DNA of 60,000 nt from the NCBI GenBank assembly GCA_014529385.2, contig CM043966.1, positions 93,943,087-94,003,086 of the forward strand, written 5' to 3'. The notes beneath the pieces were generated by a model. That model was not told the DNA's origin. It saw only the letters and a list, made by a program, of their open reading frames with translations, and ran no database searches. A program made the translations under genes and the position numbers. This DNA comes from Adiantum capillus-veneris (taxonomy: Eukaryota > Streptophyta > Polypodiopsida > Polypodiales > Pteridaceae). Below, one piece after another: positions 10,136 to 19,958 of this stretch. The first letter of the stretch is position 1. The number at the start of each line of letters is the position of its first letter.

Positions 10136-11124
10136 TTACTAGAGCTCAAGCTAAGAAAACCACTAGAGAACCTGAGAATGGAAAGTTAGCGACTGAAGTG
10201 GTTAGTCAAGGACCGTGGAGTCAGAGAAACACATGGAAAGCTAGAAAAGCACGCATGAAGTTGAGAAAAGAACGTGAAGACGCTATTCTAGCTGAGGAAC
10301 TAAAGCGAACTAAAGATAGATTAGAAAAACTTGAGAGTCAAAACGGGAAATGAGAGATGAGCCCGGAAAGAACGAAACAAAAGAGTATCAAAGAAACAAC
10401 GAGCTTAAGCTCAGGGGGATCAGTCCTAGTCGACAAAGTACACGAACCATTGGACGCACTGATGAGAGCTTACGAAGCTAGGTTAAAGAACAACCAAACA
10501 CAAGAACAGAGGTGGATGACATACCCAAACGCGGAATTGGAAAAGCAGAGACTTGAAATGTGCCAGAGAATGATCGAGACTGCACAAGCCTTGTTAGAAC
10601 CACCAAAAGAAACAATGAATTGTGGAACGAAAAACCCAATTCAGCAAGAGACTATCATTTCACGGGTAGCTGAAAAGACTCACAGTGCACAAAAGTCTGA
10701 AGATACACACAAGGATGACCGCATAGTATTGAACACAACCGATCAGGAGATAGAGAGTTTTCATCCAGTCATACAGAGGTCTTACGGAAGAGATGAGGAT
10801 TACAATGAATTTTGGAAACAAGTGAGAGAGTCAAACTTTGCAAATGAGCTAAGTTGCCAAGCTAATCAGACAAAATGGAAAAAGGACATCAGGAATCCTC
10901 CCATAGTGGAATTTGAGGCAGGATCTCAAGTGGACTTGGATCTGCAATCTTACTGGGGAGATGGGGGCTCTGTTAGAACAATGGAGAGCAAACCTCATTC
11001 ACTGAATACCTTACCTTCATACTTAGGAGAGTATGAAGCAAAATCCGAGATTAGAGCACTTCCCTCACGAAGAATCTCATCAGAAAAAGTCATGGACTCG
11101 CAAGGATTGATAGAGATCTTGTGA
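10051..11124 (+). pseudogene. Gag-protease linker region of the nested Ty3 element
   Basis: One frame from 10051 to 13095 contains this segment, the protease and the RT stump, broken by TGA at 10351, 11122 and 11731. This part (THRAQAKKTTREPEN-like charged region, then KQRLEMCQRMIETAQALLEPP) is hydrophilic, rich in Lys/Glu and probably partly coiled coil (about 10250-10350). A sequence EKQRLEMCQRMIETAQALLEP resembles ERVQQLRGLVEETQRTLEPEP in the gag of the element at 53520, so the two families share this linker. No enzymatic motif is visible. Confidence 0.65.
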
Positions 11125-11130
11125 ACACCA

Positions 11131-11733
11131 GTGACATGCACTATCACTCTAGCTGAGCTTTTGAGGCTAAGACCACATATGTGGACCACTGTAGGAAAAT
11201 GCTTGGAGAAATTTGGGATAAAAGACCCAACATCGAGACTGCAAGAGGGCATACAAGAGCTGAGCAAACCACAAAAGAACGCTAAGCCTGTACCCTTAAA
11301 CAAGGTCGGAGAGTATTGCGAAGGTGAAGAGGGGAATACAACCTTACCAGTTGAATTCCAAGGAGTGAACACGATGGAAATACTAGACAGCGGAGCTGGG
11401 GTAGCCATTGCTACAAAAGAAATCTGGAAAAAATGGGGGAAACCAGCAATAAGGAAGACTAGGTTGAAACTCCAATTAGCAGATGGACACATGGAGAAAC
11501 CTATGGGGTTATTAGAGAAAGTCGTAGTGACTTCTTGCGGCATTGAATACGAACATACTTTTGCTATTGTCGATTTTGGCAAGGAGAATAACTATGATAT
11601 CATACTGGGAAGACCATTCATGAGACAATTGAAAATGGTCCAGGATTGGGGCTACGATCACATATACCTGAGAAATATGGAAACCACTACACGTGTGAAC
11701 CTGAAAGACCATAGCTACAAAGATGTGAACTGA
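11131..11733 (+). pseudogene. Retropepsin (protease) domain of the nested Ty3 element
   Basis: Recognisable aspartic protease: active-site ILDSGAGVAIATKE with catalytic Asp at 11386-11388, flap region KLQLADGHMEKPMGLLEKVVV, and the second conserved block YDIILGRPFMRQLKMV followed by DHIYLRN. Retropepsins work as dimers to cut Gag-Pol. The upstream part (LAELLRLRPHMWTTVGKCLEKFG) matches the pre-protease region of the other Ty3 family in this window (LMDFMSSEVRTTIMSKL) in position. The domain itself is intact but is bounded by in-frame TGA codons at 11122 and 11731. Confidence 0.85.
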
Positions 11734-11763
11734 ACACCGGTAGAGGAGTTTGATTCAGCTACT

Positions 11764-13095
11764 TTGGCGGGATCCGAATTTCCAGCTTGGTTAGGTAAGC
11801 CCAAGGAGTTATGGATGTGTGGGGCCTCGAAATGTGGAAGTCTGAAGCGAGAAGAATATGTTTTAGAAAGGGCTATCGAAGACGAAACTTATATAGGAGA
11901 ACCCTTTCCAGAGGACACGCTTGAACCATTAGAATGGACACACATTCTAGCAACCCTAGATGTTTGTGCAATTCCGGATGGTCCCACAACAAAATTTTGC
12001 GACAAGGACGGGTACGACGTGGTTCCGTACTTCATGTTGAGAACTGTACTTGAAAAAGAAACTGAAAAGAACGATACACTGGAAAAGGAAGATGAAGAAG
12101 AGGTGTTTCACGACATTCCCGATCATCCAGAGTGGAGAAATGAAGCAGACAACGAGTCAACGGACAATTCAAGCGGAAACGAAGAAACTATAACGGATGT
12201 CAGATTTTATGATTTTCCGAACCAAACTAAACAACGCCAGAAACGCTATAGAGCAAAGAGAAAAACAAAGGGGGTTAGAACCAATCCGATGCCTAGAATA
12301 AGAGGAAAAAATCAAATCCTAATGCTAGTAAAGGCGGAAGATTGTGTTAAGGACAAGATTTCTGGAAGAATGAGAGGCAATGATCAAAAGAGCTTACGAA
12401 AAGACAAAAGAAGCTCAAGAAATCAAGTTCAAAGGAATGAAACGAAAACTGAAACAGAAAAATTAGAAAAGAACAAGCGCAATAGAGAACACATGGTGTC
12501 CAAGTTAGAACGTAGAAACAAGTACAGAGAGCTCAAGAAAACTCTGAAAGAAGTTTGGACGACAGAAATTGAGAGTGGAGAGTACGAAAACGCCAAAATC
12601 AAGGAAAACATGGATGTTCCCTCTCACTACAGGAAATTCACAATAGAGGATAGGAAGGTGGTATTAAACCAACCCATTCGAGAGAGAAAGGCGAACGAAT
12701 CTTATGACAGATCGGAGGATGCAAAAAAAGTTGATTTAGCAGCTCCAGGTGAGACACCTAGACCTGTGTACATAGCCACAGATTTGTCTCCAGGCGAGGA
12801 AGAGAGACTTTTGAGTCTTCTCCGAGAGTACAGGGATGTGTTTGCATGGTCTTATAAGGACTTAACAATGCTTCGCCCAAAGACACTTCATAGTCGTCCG
12901 GGAGGACTCAGACTAGGAGGGGGGAGGTATACAGGAGCTACAAAGCAGCTACAAGCGACAAAAACAAAGAAAAACAAAAATTATATTACAAGGGCAGTGT
13001 CTTACATGATTTTGCAATTTTTATGTTTGATTGCGGATATTGATAATATTTATGCCCTTATATACCTTGTTTTGCAACAAGAAGAGATCAAATGA
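11764..13095 (+). pseudogene. Linker and N-terminal stump of reverse transcriptase (rest of RT absent)
   Basis: Same frame as the protease, after TGA 11731. Residues about 1-100 include a block also typical of post-protease regions; 100-300 are very Lys/Arg/Glu-rich. From about residue 325 the sequence reads RPVYIATDLSPGEEERLLSLLREYRDVFAWSYKDL, which is the standard entry into plant Ty3 RT. It breaks off within about 15 residues at LRPKTLHSRPGG, and what follows (TKTKKNKNYITRAVSY...) is unrelated. No YxDD box, RNase H or integrase is found between here and the extra ORF. The frame ends at TGA 13093. This is a deletion, so the element is non-autonomous. Confidence 0.8.
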
Positions 13096-14531
13096 TAAAT
13101 TTGGGTCTCTAGACGTGTAAATATCACTAAATAAGAGTGTTTTTGGAGCTAAAAAGTGGAAAAAAGTGGTAATCCAAGTCCAGAAATCACAAATAAGTGT
13201 ATATTCATATACACAGCTGGGTTACCAGCTATTTATTGTGTATATTTGGAATTTTTTGGCTTCAATTTGCTATTTTCCTTTATTTTTTATGATTTTCTTG
13301 ATAAAAGTAAAAGAAAAATAAAAAAGCAGGTGAAACGAGATCAGAAAAAAGAAAAGAATAGATGGTGATGATCCTAATGACAAGGGCAACCCATGGTAAA
13401 AATTGAGTACAATTCGGGAAAAGTTGCGGAAAGCCCGAAATGACAGAATTTTGGCAAAGTGGACAGATTTCTCAGAAACAGGTCAAACGGAGTCCAAATT
13501 GAGAAATTTCAAATCCTAAAGTGCATTTCACGACGAGATAGGAGCACATGTCAAATTTGGTAACAAGTGATCCGGGAAGTCCGAAGTTAAGTATTTTTCA
13601 CATCACTTTCAAGCTCATTTCCACTATTACCTTCTTGGAGAGAGCAAAGAGCACACAGGAGCATCCAACCTTCTACAGCCTTCTACGACTGCTACGAGAG
13701 CTCAGAGGACACCAGACATGAGAGGTAGACTCGTTGCCATAAGCTTTTGATGCTTATCATTAACTTTTGTCGCAAAAACTGACCAAAACCAAGAAACAAG
13801 AGCAGACGGGGAATGCGGTAGAATGCTAGGTAGTGGCACAACCGCCTAACCAAACCTTGCAAGAACTTATAGGTGGGTTACCCTAGTATAGAAGATGGGT
13901 TTCTAACACTCAAAGCTCGAGAAAGAACGACTGGAAAACCCCTAGGTCAACAGAGCCTGCAAGAGGCAAACATGAAAAAGTTGTCGAAACGACACAAAAC
14001 TTCTCAGGTAGCTTAACAACATCGAGGGCAATGCAACCATGGAGTATCTCCAGGTTTGGACCACCAAAAGTAGGTCGGAACAACCGATTCGGCTGCGGAC
14101 ACACAAAGCGTCATTTTGGCATAACGGCTGAAATTGACGACCGAATGAAATGAAACTTCACAAGCAGCTTCAAATATACATAGATGACTTATGTTTGCAA
14201 GCAAAACCCAAAAGAAAGCTGATTCACTTACCGATGGTGAAAAAGACGTTTTCGGGCAACCAAAAGGAGAAAGATGGAGAACGGGGAGCCAAAGTCAAGT
14301 TCAACCATATAGATGGCTTCACAACATATCCAATGAGCTGGAAATGCAACTCTCGAGAAGAAAAGTTGAAGAAATTCAACTCCAAGGCAAAAAGATGACT
14401 TCGGAGACTGAAATGCCTATAAGGGGGCTTTTTAGCTAAACTGATGAATTTTTAAGTTGAAAACTAGTTAGCAGGGCTTAAGGCACTAGCACAAAGCATT
14501 CTTTGCACAAAAAAACCAACATTTCAAGAAA
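13096..14531. other. Non-coding internal tract of the nested Ty3 element
   Basis: AT-rich DNA between the RT stump and the second palindrome array. Two short overlapping open frames (14150-14439) have no recognisable motif and are probably chance. I see nothing else. Confidence 0.6.
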
Positions 14532-15542
14532 AGACATCATACGCGTATGATGTCTCACAGCATGAATTTCACATCCATTTCAACATTTGAGTGCATAGCC
14601 TCATTCCACATGTTAATCACATCCTATGAACCAAGTATCATGAGAATTGGAGTTAGAAAACCCAAGGAAAACCAAAAAGACGCAAAGTAGGCCATAAAAT
14701 TGATTTTTGGTCCTAATTTTGTCAAAATAACTCCAAACTCATTGAAACTTTGTAGGATTGTTGATTAACACATCTCCAAGCTATCTCGAACCAAAAAGCA
14801 CCATTTTGACACAAAAGACATCATACGCGTATAATGTCTATTTGCACTTACAGAGCCAAAACTGCTCATTTGTCATCATACATCCATTATATATATCTAA
14901 TACATGCTACATATGAAATTTGGAACCATTTAGTCAAGAGGATCACCCCATTAGCCCAATTGAGGAAAAATCCTTCACCTAAAGCCTATTTTTGGCCCAA
15001 ATCCAACATACTCAAGTCCAAACCAAGATTTGAGTAGGAACAGTCCTTCACTAGTACATGGGGAGTCCACAGAACCAATCCCATGCAAAATTGATGAAAA
15101 AGACATCATACGCGTATAATGTCTCAAGAGCCATTTTTAACCCAAAATCTATCCAAACTTCATAAATCCACTGAATAAGCCTATCTAAAGCCAAATCCAA
15201 GCTTATAGAGAAATTTGGTCCAAAAATACACTAAAAGACATCATACGCGTATGATGTCTCACTATGTGATTTTGGCACCTCAGGGCTTCAACCACCAAAC
15301 AGAAGTGATCTACATGCCATTTGAAAGTGAACCACCAAGTTTTATCCAATTTGGATCCTAAAATCCAAGTCCCTTTCAAAATTTTGCCAAGAGCCGGAAC
15401 TGGACTAAACTGGCCAAAACTTGACCAAATGGTATCCAAACTCAAATCCAAGCATATGATAATCATGTATACACTATCAGCTACAAGCACAACCAATATG
15501 AAGTCATTCTGACACAAAAGACATCATACACGTATGATGTCT
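14532..15542. repeat. Second palindrome array (5 copies of the 24-bp palindrome)
   Basis: Copies at 14532-14555 (perfect), 14816-14839 and 15101-15124 (TATAATG variant), 15236-15259 (perfect) and 15519-15542 (central CG changed to CA). Spacings are 284, 285, 135 and 283 bp. The last four have the same rhythm as the four copies in the leader (288, 125, 282 against 285, 135, 283), so the two tracts look like relics of one tandem unit. Flanking DNA is weakly conserved; TGACACAAAAGACATC is shared by the copies at 14816 and 15519. Ends 165 bp before the ATG of the extra ORF. Confidence 0.9.
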
Positions 15543-15708
15543 CCAGCATGATTTTGAGACCATTTTGCATATTTTTTCACCTACCTTGCATCCTTAGGCC
15601 CTGAATAGCTCATGTTTCAATTTTCGAGTCATTTGAGTAGTTAAAAGCTTCATTTCGGCTTTCAGTACTAAAAAGACGCTAACTTTTGAAATTGGAGTTA
15701 CAGGATCC

Positions 15709-18700
15709 ATGGATTCCGCCAAGTCATCGGCAACGAAGAGAAAAAGACCGACAATCAAAGATGCTCTTGGAGAAGCGGAACCCTTTGACATTCCAGCAGA
15801 AACCCTCAAGCCAACCAAAACTTGGGTGGAGGAAGCAGTATTGGAGAAAGAGGGAATAAAGATCTACCAGGGGACTTTCAGAGATCCTCAAGGGCAAGCG
15901 GTGGATGTACCGATGATCCCACAGGAATTGGTAGATTATAGCAGGTCAGAAGACATCAGCAGGTACCTGGAAAGGGCAGACTTGCACAGTTTCTTTACCT
16001 CGAGACCATCAGGTGTGGATACAAGAAGAGTGTACGAGTTGGCAACATCCATTCAGAAGGATGGAAAAGCCACATTGACAGCCATGGATGGAGAGAAAGT
16101 AGAAGTACAAATCACTCCACAGCTCATTGCAGACGCATTGAAGCTACACAACAAAGGGAGCTCGGTCAGGGAAAGAAGGGAGGCCATAGAGGTCTATGGG
16201 CCCAAGAAGCAAAATGCAACCTATGGAGATATGGCGGACCCAAGAGCGGCAACCCTTTGCCGACTGTACAACCAATTTCTTCATGTTTGCAGTAAAAGAC
16301 CGCAAAAGTATACGACACCACCCCATGCCATTGCGACCACCATCACATGGGCATTAAAGAGCAATATGCCAAAAGAGGTGAATTACGCTCAACACATCCA
16401 CGAGCAAGTAATTGCCATGCACAACGAGAAGCCAAAGTACATAGGAGGAGTGGAAATTCTGACAAGAATAGCTTATGAAGCTATTGGAGCTAGAGATCAG
16501 TGGCCAAAGGTTCCCTCCCAGAATGAGTGGCTTAGAGAAGCCGACGAGGAGGAAGAACAGCCCGAAGTATCCAAGAGGGCATCCACAAGAGCACGCTGGA
16601 AACTAGAAGTAGTTTCAGAACGTGCAGAGGATGTGGACGAGCCGCTTAAGAAGAAAGTAAAGAAGAAGGTTGCTCCCAAGCAAACCAAAAGTCAGAAAGC
16701 GGCAAGAATGGAAAGACTAGTGGAGCATTTTAGAGCGGAAAGAGCTCTAAAGGGTGACTTTGAAGAAAAGTGGGTGCCAGACCCCACTAAAGTCGGAACT
16801 AGCTCAGCCAGGCCACATACTGATCAATACGATCAATATATTAAAGCTTATGAGGAGTCAAAGGCTATTCTGGAGCAGCAACCTGTCGAGCCATACACTG
16901 AAGAGGAGGTACAGCAATTAAAAGCTGAGCTGAAAAAAGACGACAAGGGGAAAAGGAAAGTAGATGAGTCTACTAAGCCTCAAGAGAAAGATGGGCAAGC
17001 CGACAAAGGGAAAGCCAAGGAAGCTGAGGAAAAATATCCCTCTATGACTGATGTACCAAGCCCTAAGAAGACGGAAAAAATTGTGGAGGAGACCACAGTA
17101 GAGGTGGACACAGATGATTTGGAAAAGCCATAGGCTGAGACCAAAGAAAAGAAGATAGATCCAGTTCAGCAAAAGAGAAATGATTATGAAGATCTGGTAG
17201 AGATAGGATACACCGAAGAAGAGGCCCTTGAGGCAGTTTATGGGATCACCCTACAAAAACAAGATGAACGGAGAGGAACGGAGGAAAAAACAAAGAGTAA
17301 AAAAGAAAGTGAAGAGAAACTGGACGAACCGAAAGTACTAGAAGAGCCAAAGCCAGTGGAGGTGGAGGCGGAAAGAGCTTTAGAGTTGACAGATGATGAT
17401 GAAAAAGACATGCACATGGTGCATGAACTGCTCAACAAGATAAAAGAAAGGTCCAAGGCAAAGGAAGTAGAGATTGAGACAGCCAAACAAAGGGAAGCGG
17501 AGTTGCAGAGAAAATTAGAGAATTCTATGACTGAATCTGAAAGTCATAAAGCATCACTCTATGACGCGGAAAACGAGAGAGATGGCTTGATACTCCAGCT
17601 AGCCGAGGCTTCAAGAGAAGTAACAAGTGCATAGGAAGCAAGGGAGCGGATAGAGGATGAGTTGGAGGCGGCCAAGGATGAGCTCATTCAGCTAAGGGAG
17701 AGAGTCGAGCTCCAAGAAAGAACAATCACTAGACTCAGGACTACCCCTAGAGCTAGCAGAGCAGGAACCGAACAAGAGGGAGCTATCATACCAGCTTTGG
17801 AAGACCAGGTTCGAAGCTTACGGAGAGAGCTGAGATTAGAGCAAGTGCAAAGGTTGCACATTGCGGAGGGATCATTGGCCACAGAGGAGAGGCTCACATT
17901 AGAAAATCAAACACTATGGACAGAGAATGAGGCCCTCCACAAACAGCTCCAAGATCTACAAGAGCAACAAAGAAGAGAGACAGAGACACCACAAGAAGAA
18001 TCAGGTGGAGCAGCCATAGAGCTACCAGAAACTGGAGAGGCAACCACAATTGAAGATCCAGCCCCAGCTCAAGAGGTAGCCTCGACTTCAAGAATCTCTG
18101 AAGAAGAAGAACAAAGGCTCCATGACCAAATAGAAAAGTCAGCAGAGGAGAGTGCCAAGGCGGAAATGGAATGGGAGAGGAGACTCCTAATCTTTATTAG
18201 ACTTCAGGGACTAGACACAAAAGTGCTCCATGAACAGTGGATGCAACCCAGCCTGCCTTTCCCTTTGATGAAATTTGAAGTGCTAAAGACGAAAAAGAGA
18301 ATAGAGGAAGAGCAGTATGTCGCTCTTTACGAAGGCGACATCACAAAGGAGGAACAATCAAAGAAGATAGTAGATTCACAACCTAGATGGAGGAAAGGTT
18401 GGCTGAACAAATACCCAGCCTACCTCATCTACTTGGTGGAGGCACCAAAGGAGATTCGGGAGGATGCAACCTTCTGCCCGGTGCCAAGAGTCAAAACTGG
18501 AAAGAGCATGGCAGGATTGCAGAAAAGAAGCCAATTGGCTTAATTATCCCAGGATGCCAGGACCAAAGGCAGGAGAGAGAATAGGTAAAGCCTACATGGT
18601 GAAAACCCTAACGGGCACCATCAAGCTCTTTACTGGCTCTCCTGACCTTTCATGTCAGATGCTCAAGAAAATCTGCAGGACTCTCTTAGCTTGCATTGAA

Positions 18701-18937
18701 GTGTTCGTGCCAGATAAAGCCACGACTTCGAGTCTACTATCGACGGCCGACACAGTGACTGATATGATGTACGATCTTTCATTGCAGCCTTCTCCAAAGG
18801 TGTTACACCTCCTATACCAAAGGATTATGTTTTTTCCTAGCTTCCACATGCAAACATTCGAAGAAGCTTTCTACACCGGCTTTTTCACCCACGAAAGCAA
18901 AATATTCGGCCCAACCTTGACCATCGGCAACCTATGA
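15709..18937 (+). pseudogene. Extra ORF (ORF3) of the nested Ty3 element: plant-transposon-type domain plus coiled coil
   Basis: ATG at 15709 follows a non-coding tract, so this is a separate gene and not part of pol. One frame runs to TAA 18541 with only two stops inside, TAG 17131 and TAG 17632. A frameshift near 18464-18540 then moves it to the frame ending at 18937, about 1,075 codons in all. Residues about 60-260 (ADLHSFFTSRPSGVDTRRVYE, VQITPQLIADALKLHNKG, RAATLCRLYNQFLHVC, PHAIATTITWALKSNMP) resemble the 'putative plant transposon protein' domain found beside Athila/Tat-type elements; this is from memory and untested. Residues about 290-540 are Lys/Glu-rich, and about 545-800 are heptad-rich coiled coil (LEAAKDELIQLRERVELQER). 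The C-terminal part (LLHQRIMFFPSFHMQ-like) is compact and hydrophobic. No membrane span or Env signature. Function unknown. Confidence 0.7.
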
Positions 18938-19020
18938 TATGAATCACATTTGCAGATGCTCAAGACGACAGGACTTTATTGACCAAGCATAAAAAGTCAT
19001 GTCAGGGACGACATGAACGC

Positions 19021-19032
19021 GGAAGGGGGGAG
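19021..19032 (+). promoter_or_regulatory. Polypurine tract of the nested Ty3 element
   Basis: GGAAGGGGGGAG directly precedes the TG of the 3' LTR. It is the RNase-H-resistant primer for plus-strand DNA. The 84 bp between the ORF3 end and this site show nothing else. Confidence 0.9.
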
Positions 19033-19958
19033 TGTTGAGCCAGCAGAGGATCACACCCACATTTTTGCTCACACTCATCATTTTGTAACCATTGATTGTA
19101 ATAAATGTCTTTCCGACATTAATTTTGATTTGAGCCATTCATTAAGTAACGGGACTCAATTGAGTTTCCAGCTTGTAATCCCGAAGTAATTTCACTTGCT
19201 GATGTAATTAGTTAGAGATGTTCTCACCTCCAAGGCTGAGGTATATAAGCCAAAGTTTTTGTAACCTAAGGGGATGATTAATCAAAGTGAGTTTTTGAGC
19301 GCCGTGACTGTGTCTGAGAGAGAGAGTGAGAGCCTTATCTACTTGCTACGCGAGCTACGGAGCCACCATTGGAGAAGAGACACCGCCATTGGGTTAGCAA
19401 CGGCGAGAGCTACGCACAGATACCAAGAGTGCGCGCTATCGGCTTCTATGTGTGGTAAGTTCCTACGAGCTTCGGTGTGAGTTTTCTTCCAACTCGTGTG
19501 TCGGAATGGAGCGTGCAGCATATCTATAGAACCACAATGAATAGAGCTACACATTAGTACCATCGGGGTCAAGTTTCGATCACCTGTATTTTTCGGCCTG
19601 TCTTCATACGTGTTTATCGCACGGAGTGGTTACAGGTTGATTTTGCAGTTCAAGTCCTTAGGGTGTTGTTCTTACCTAGTGTATAGACTTCCCCTTGAGT
19701 TTGAGATCGATTCAATGATTCTAAATCTTGTTTCGTATAGCATTCGTTCGTAGTACGGATTTCAGTCACTTGCGTATTTTAGAACTTAGATTTGATTTCC
19801 TTAGTAGTGATTGTCATTAGAAGGTCGAGTAGGTGATTTGACACCCACTTAGTTGTTTCCATGCGCCTGCGGGTCAAGCTCCGTCCTCATCTGACAAATT
19901 CTATTGTTGGTTGAGTTCTCGCTATTTAGCTTCCGCTAGCGGCGTAACCGCCTTAACA
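19033..19958 (+). repeat. 3' LTR of the nested Ty3 element
   Basis: 926 bp, TGTTGAGCC to CCTTAACA, with a TATA box at 19242-19248. It matches the 5' LTR throughout, with roughly 20 substitutions by eye and a much shorter GA run near 19314-19334. Confidence 0.95.

Larger units (their letters stand above)
4992..19958 (+). mobile_element. Nested non-autonomous Ty3-gypsy-type element with extra ORF and palindrome arrays
   Basis: A complete insertion inside the copia integrase: TGTTGAGCC at 4992 to CCTTAACA at 19958, with GATGA duplicated at 4987-4991 and 19959-19963. LTRs are 970 and 926 bp and differ at roughly 20 positions by eye (about 2 %) plus the length of a GA repeat. It has a tRNA-Asp-type primer site, a 1.4-kb leader, gag, protease, a fragment of RT and a large extra ORF, and ends with a polypurine tract. 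RNase H, integrase and the catalytic part of RT are absent, so it must have moved with enzymes from another element. Primer site and extra ORF position resemble the Tat/Athila side of plant Ty3 elements; the clade was not tested. Confidence 0.95.

Noticed and set aside
15203-15517. Minus-strand ORF of 104 codons in the second palindrome tract
   Set aside because: Antisense to a non-coding tract, no motif and not conserved in the leader tract, although it spans the same repeat.
6499-15542. CRISPR-like reading of the 24-bp palindromic repeats
   Set aside because: Spacers are 100-260 bp, unequal and non-unique in character, the repeats sit inside a plant LTR retrotransposon, and there are no cas genes.
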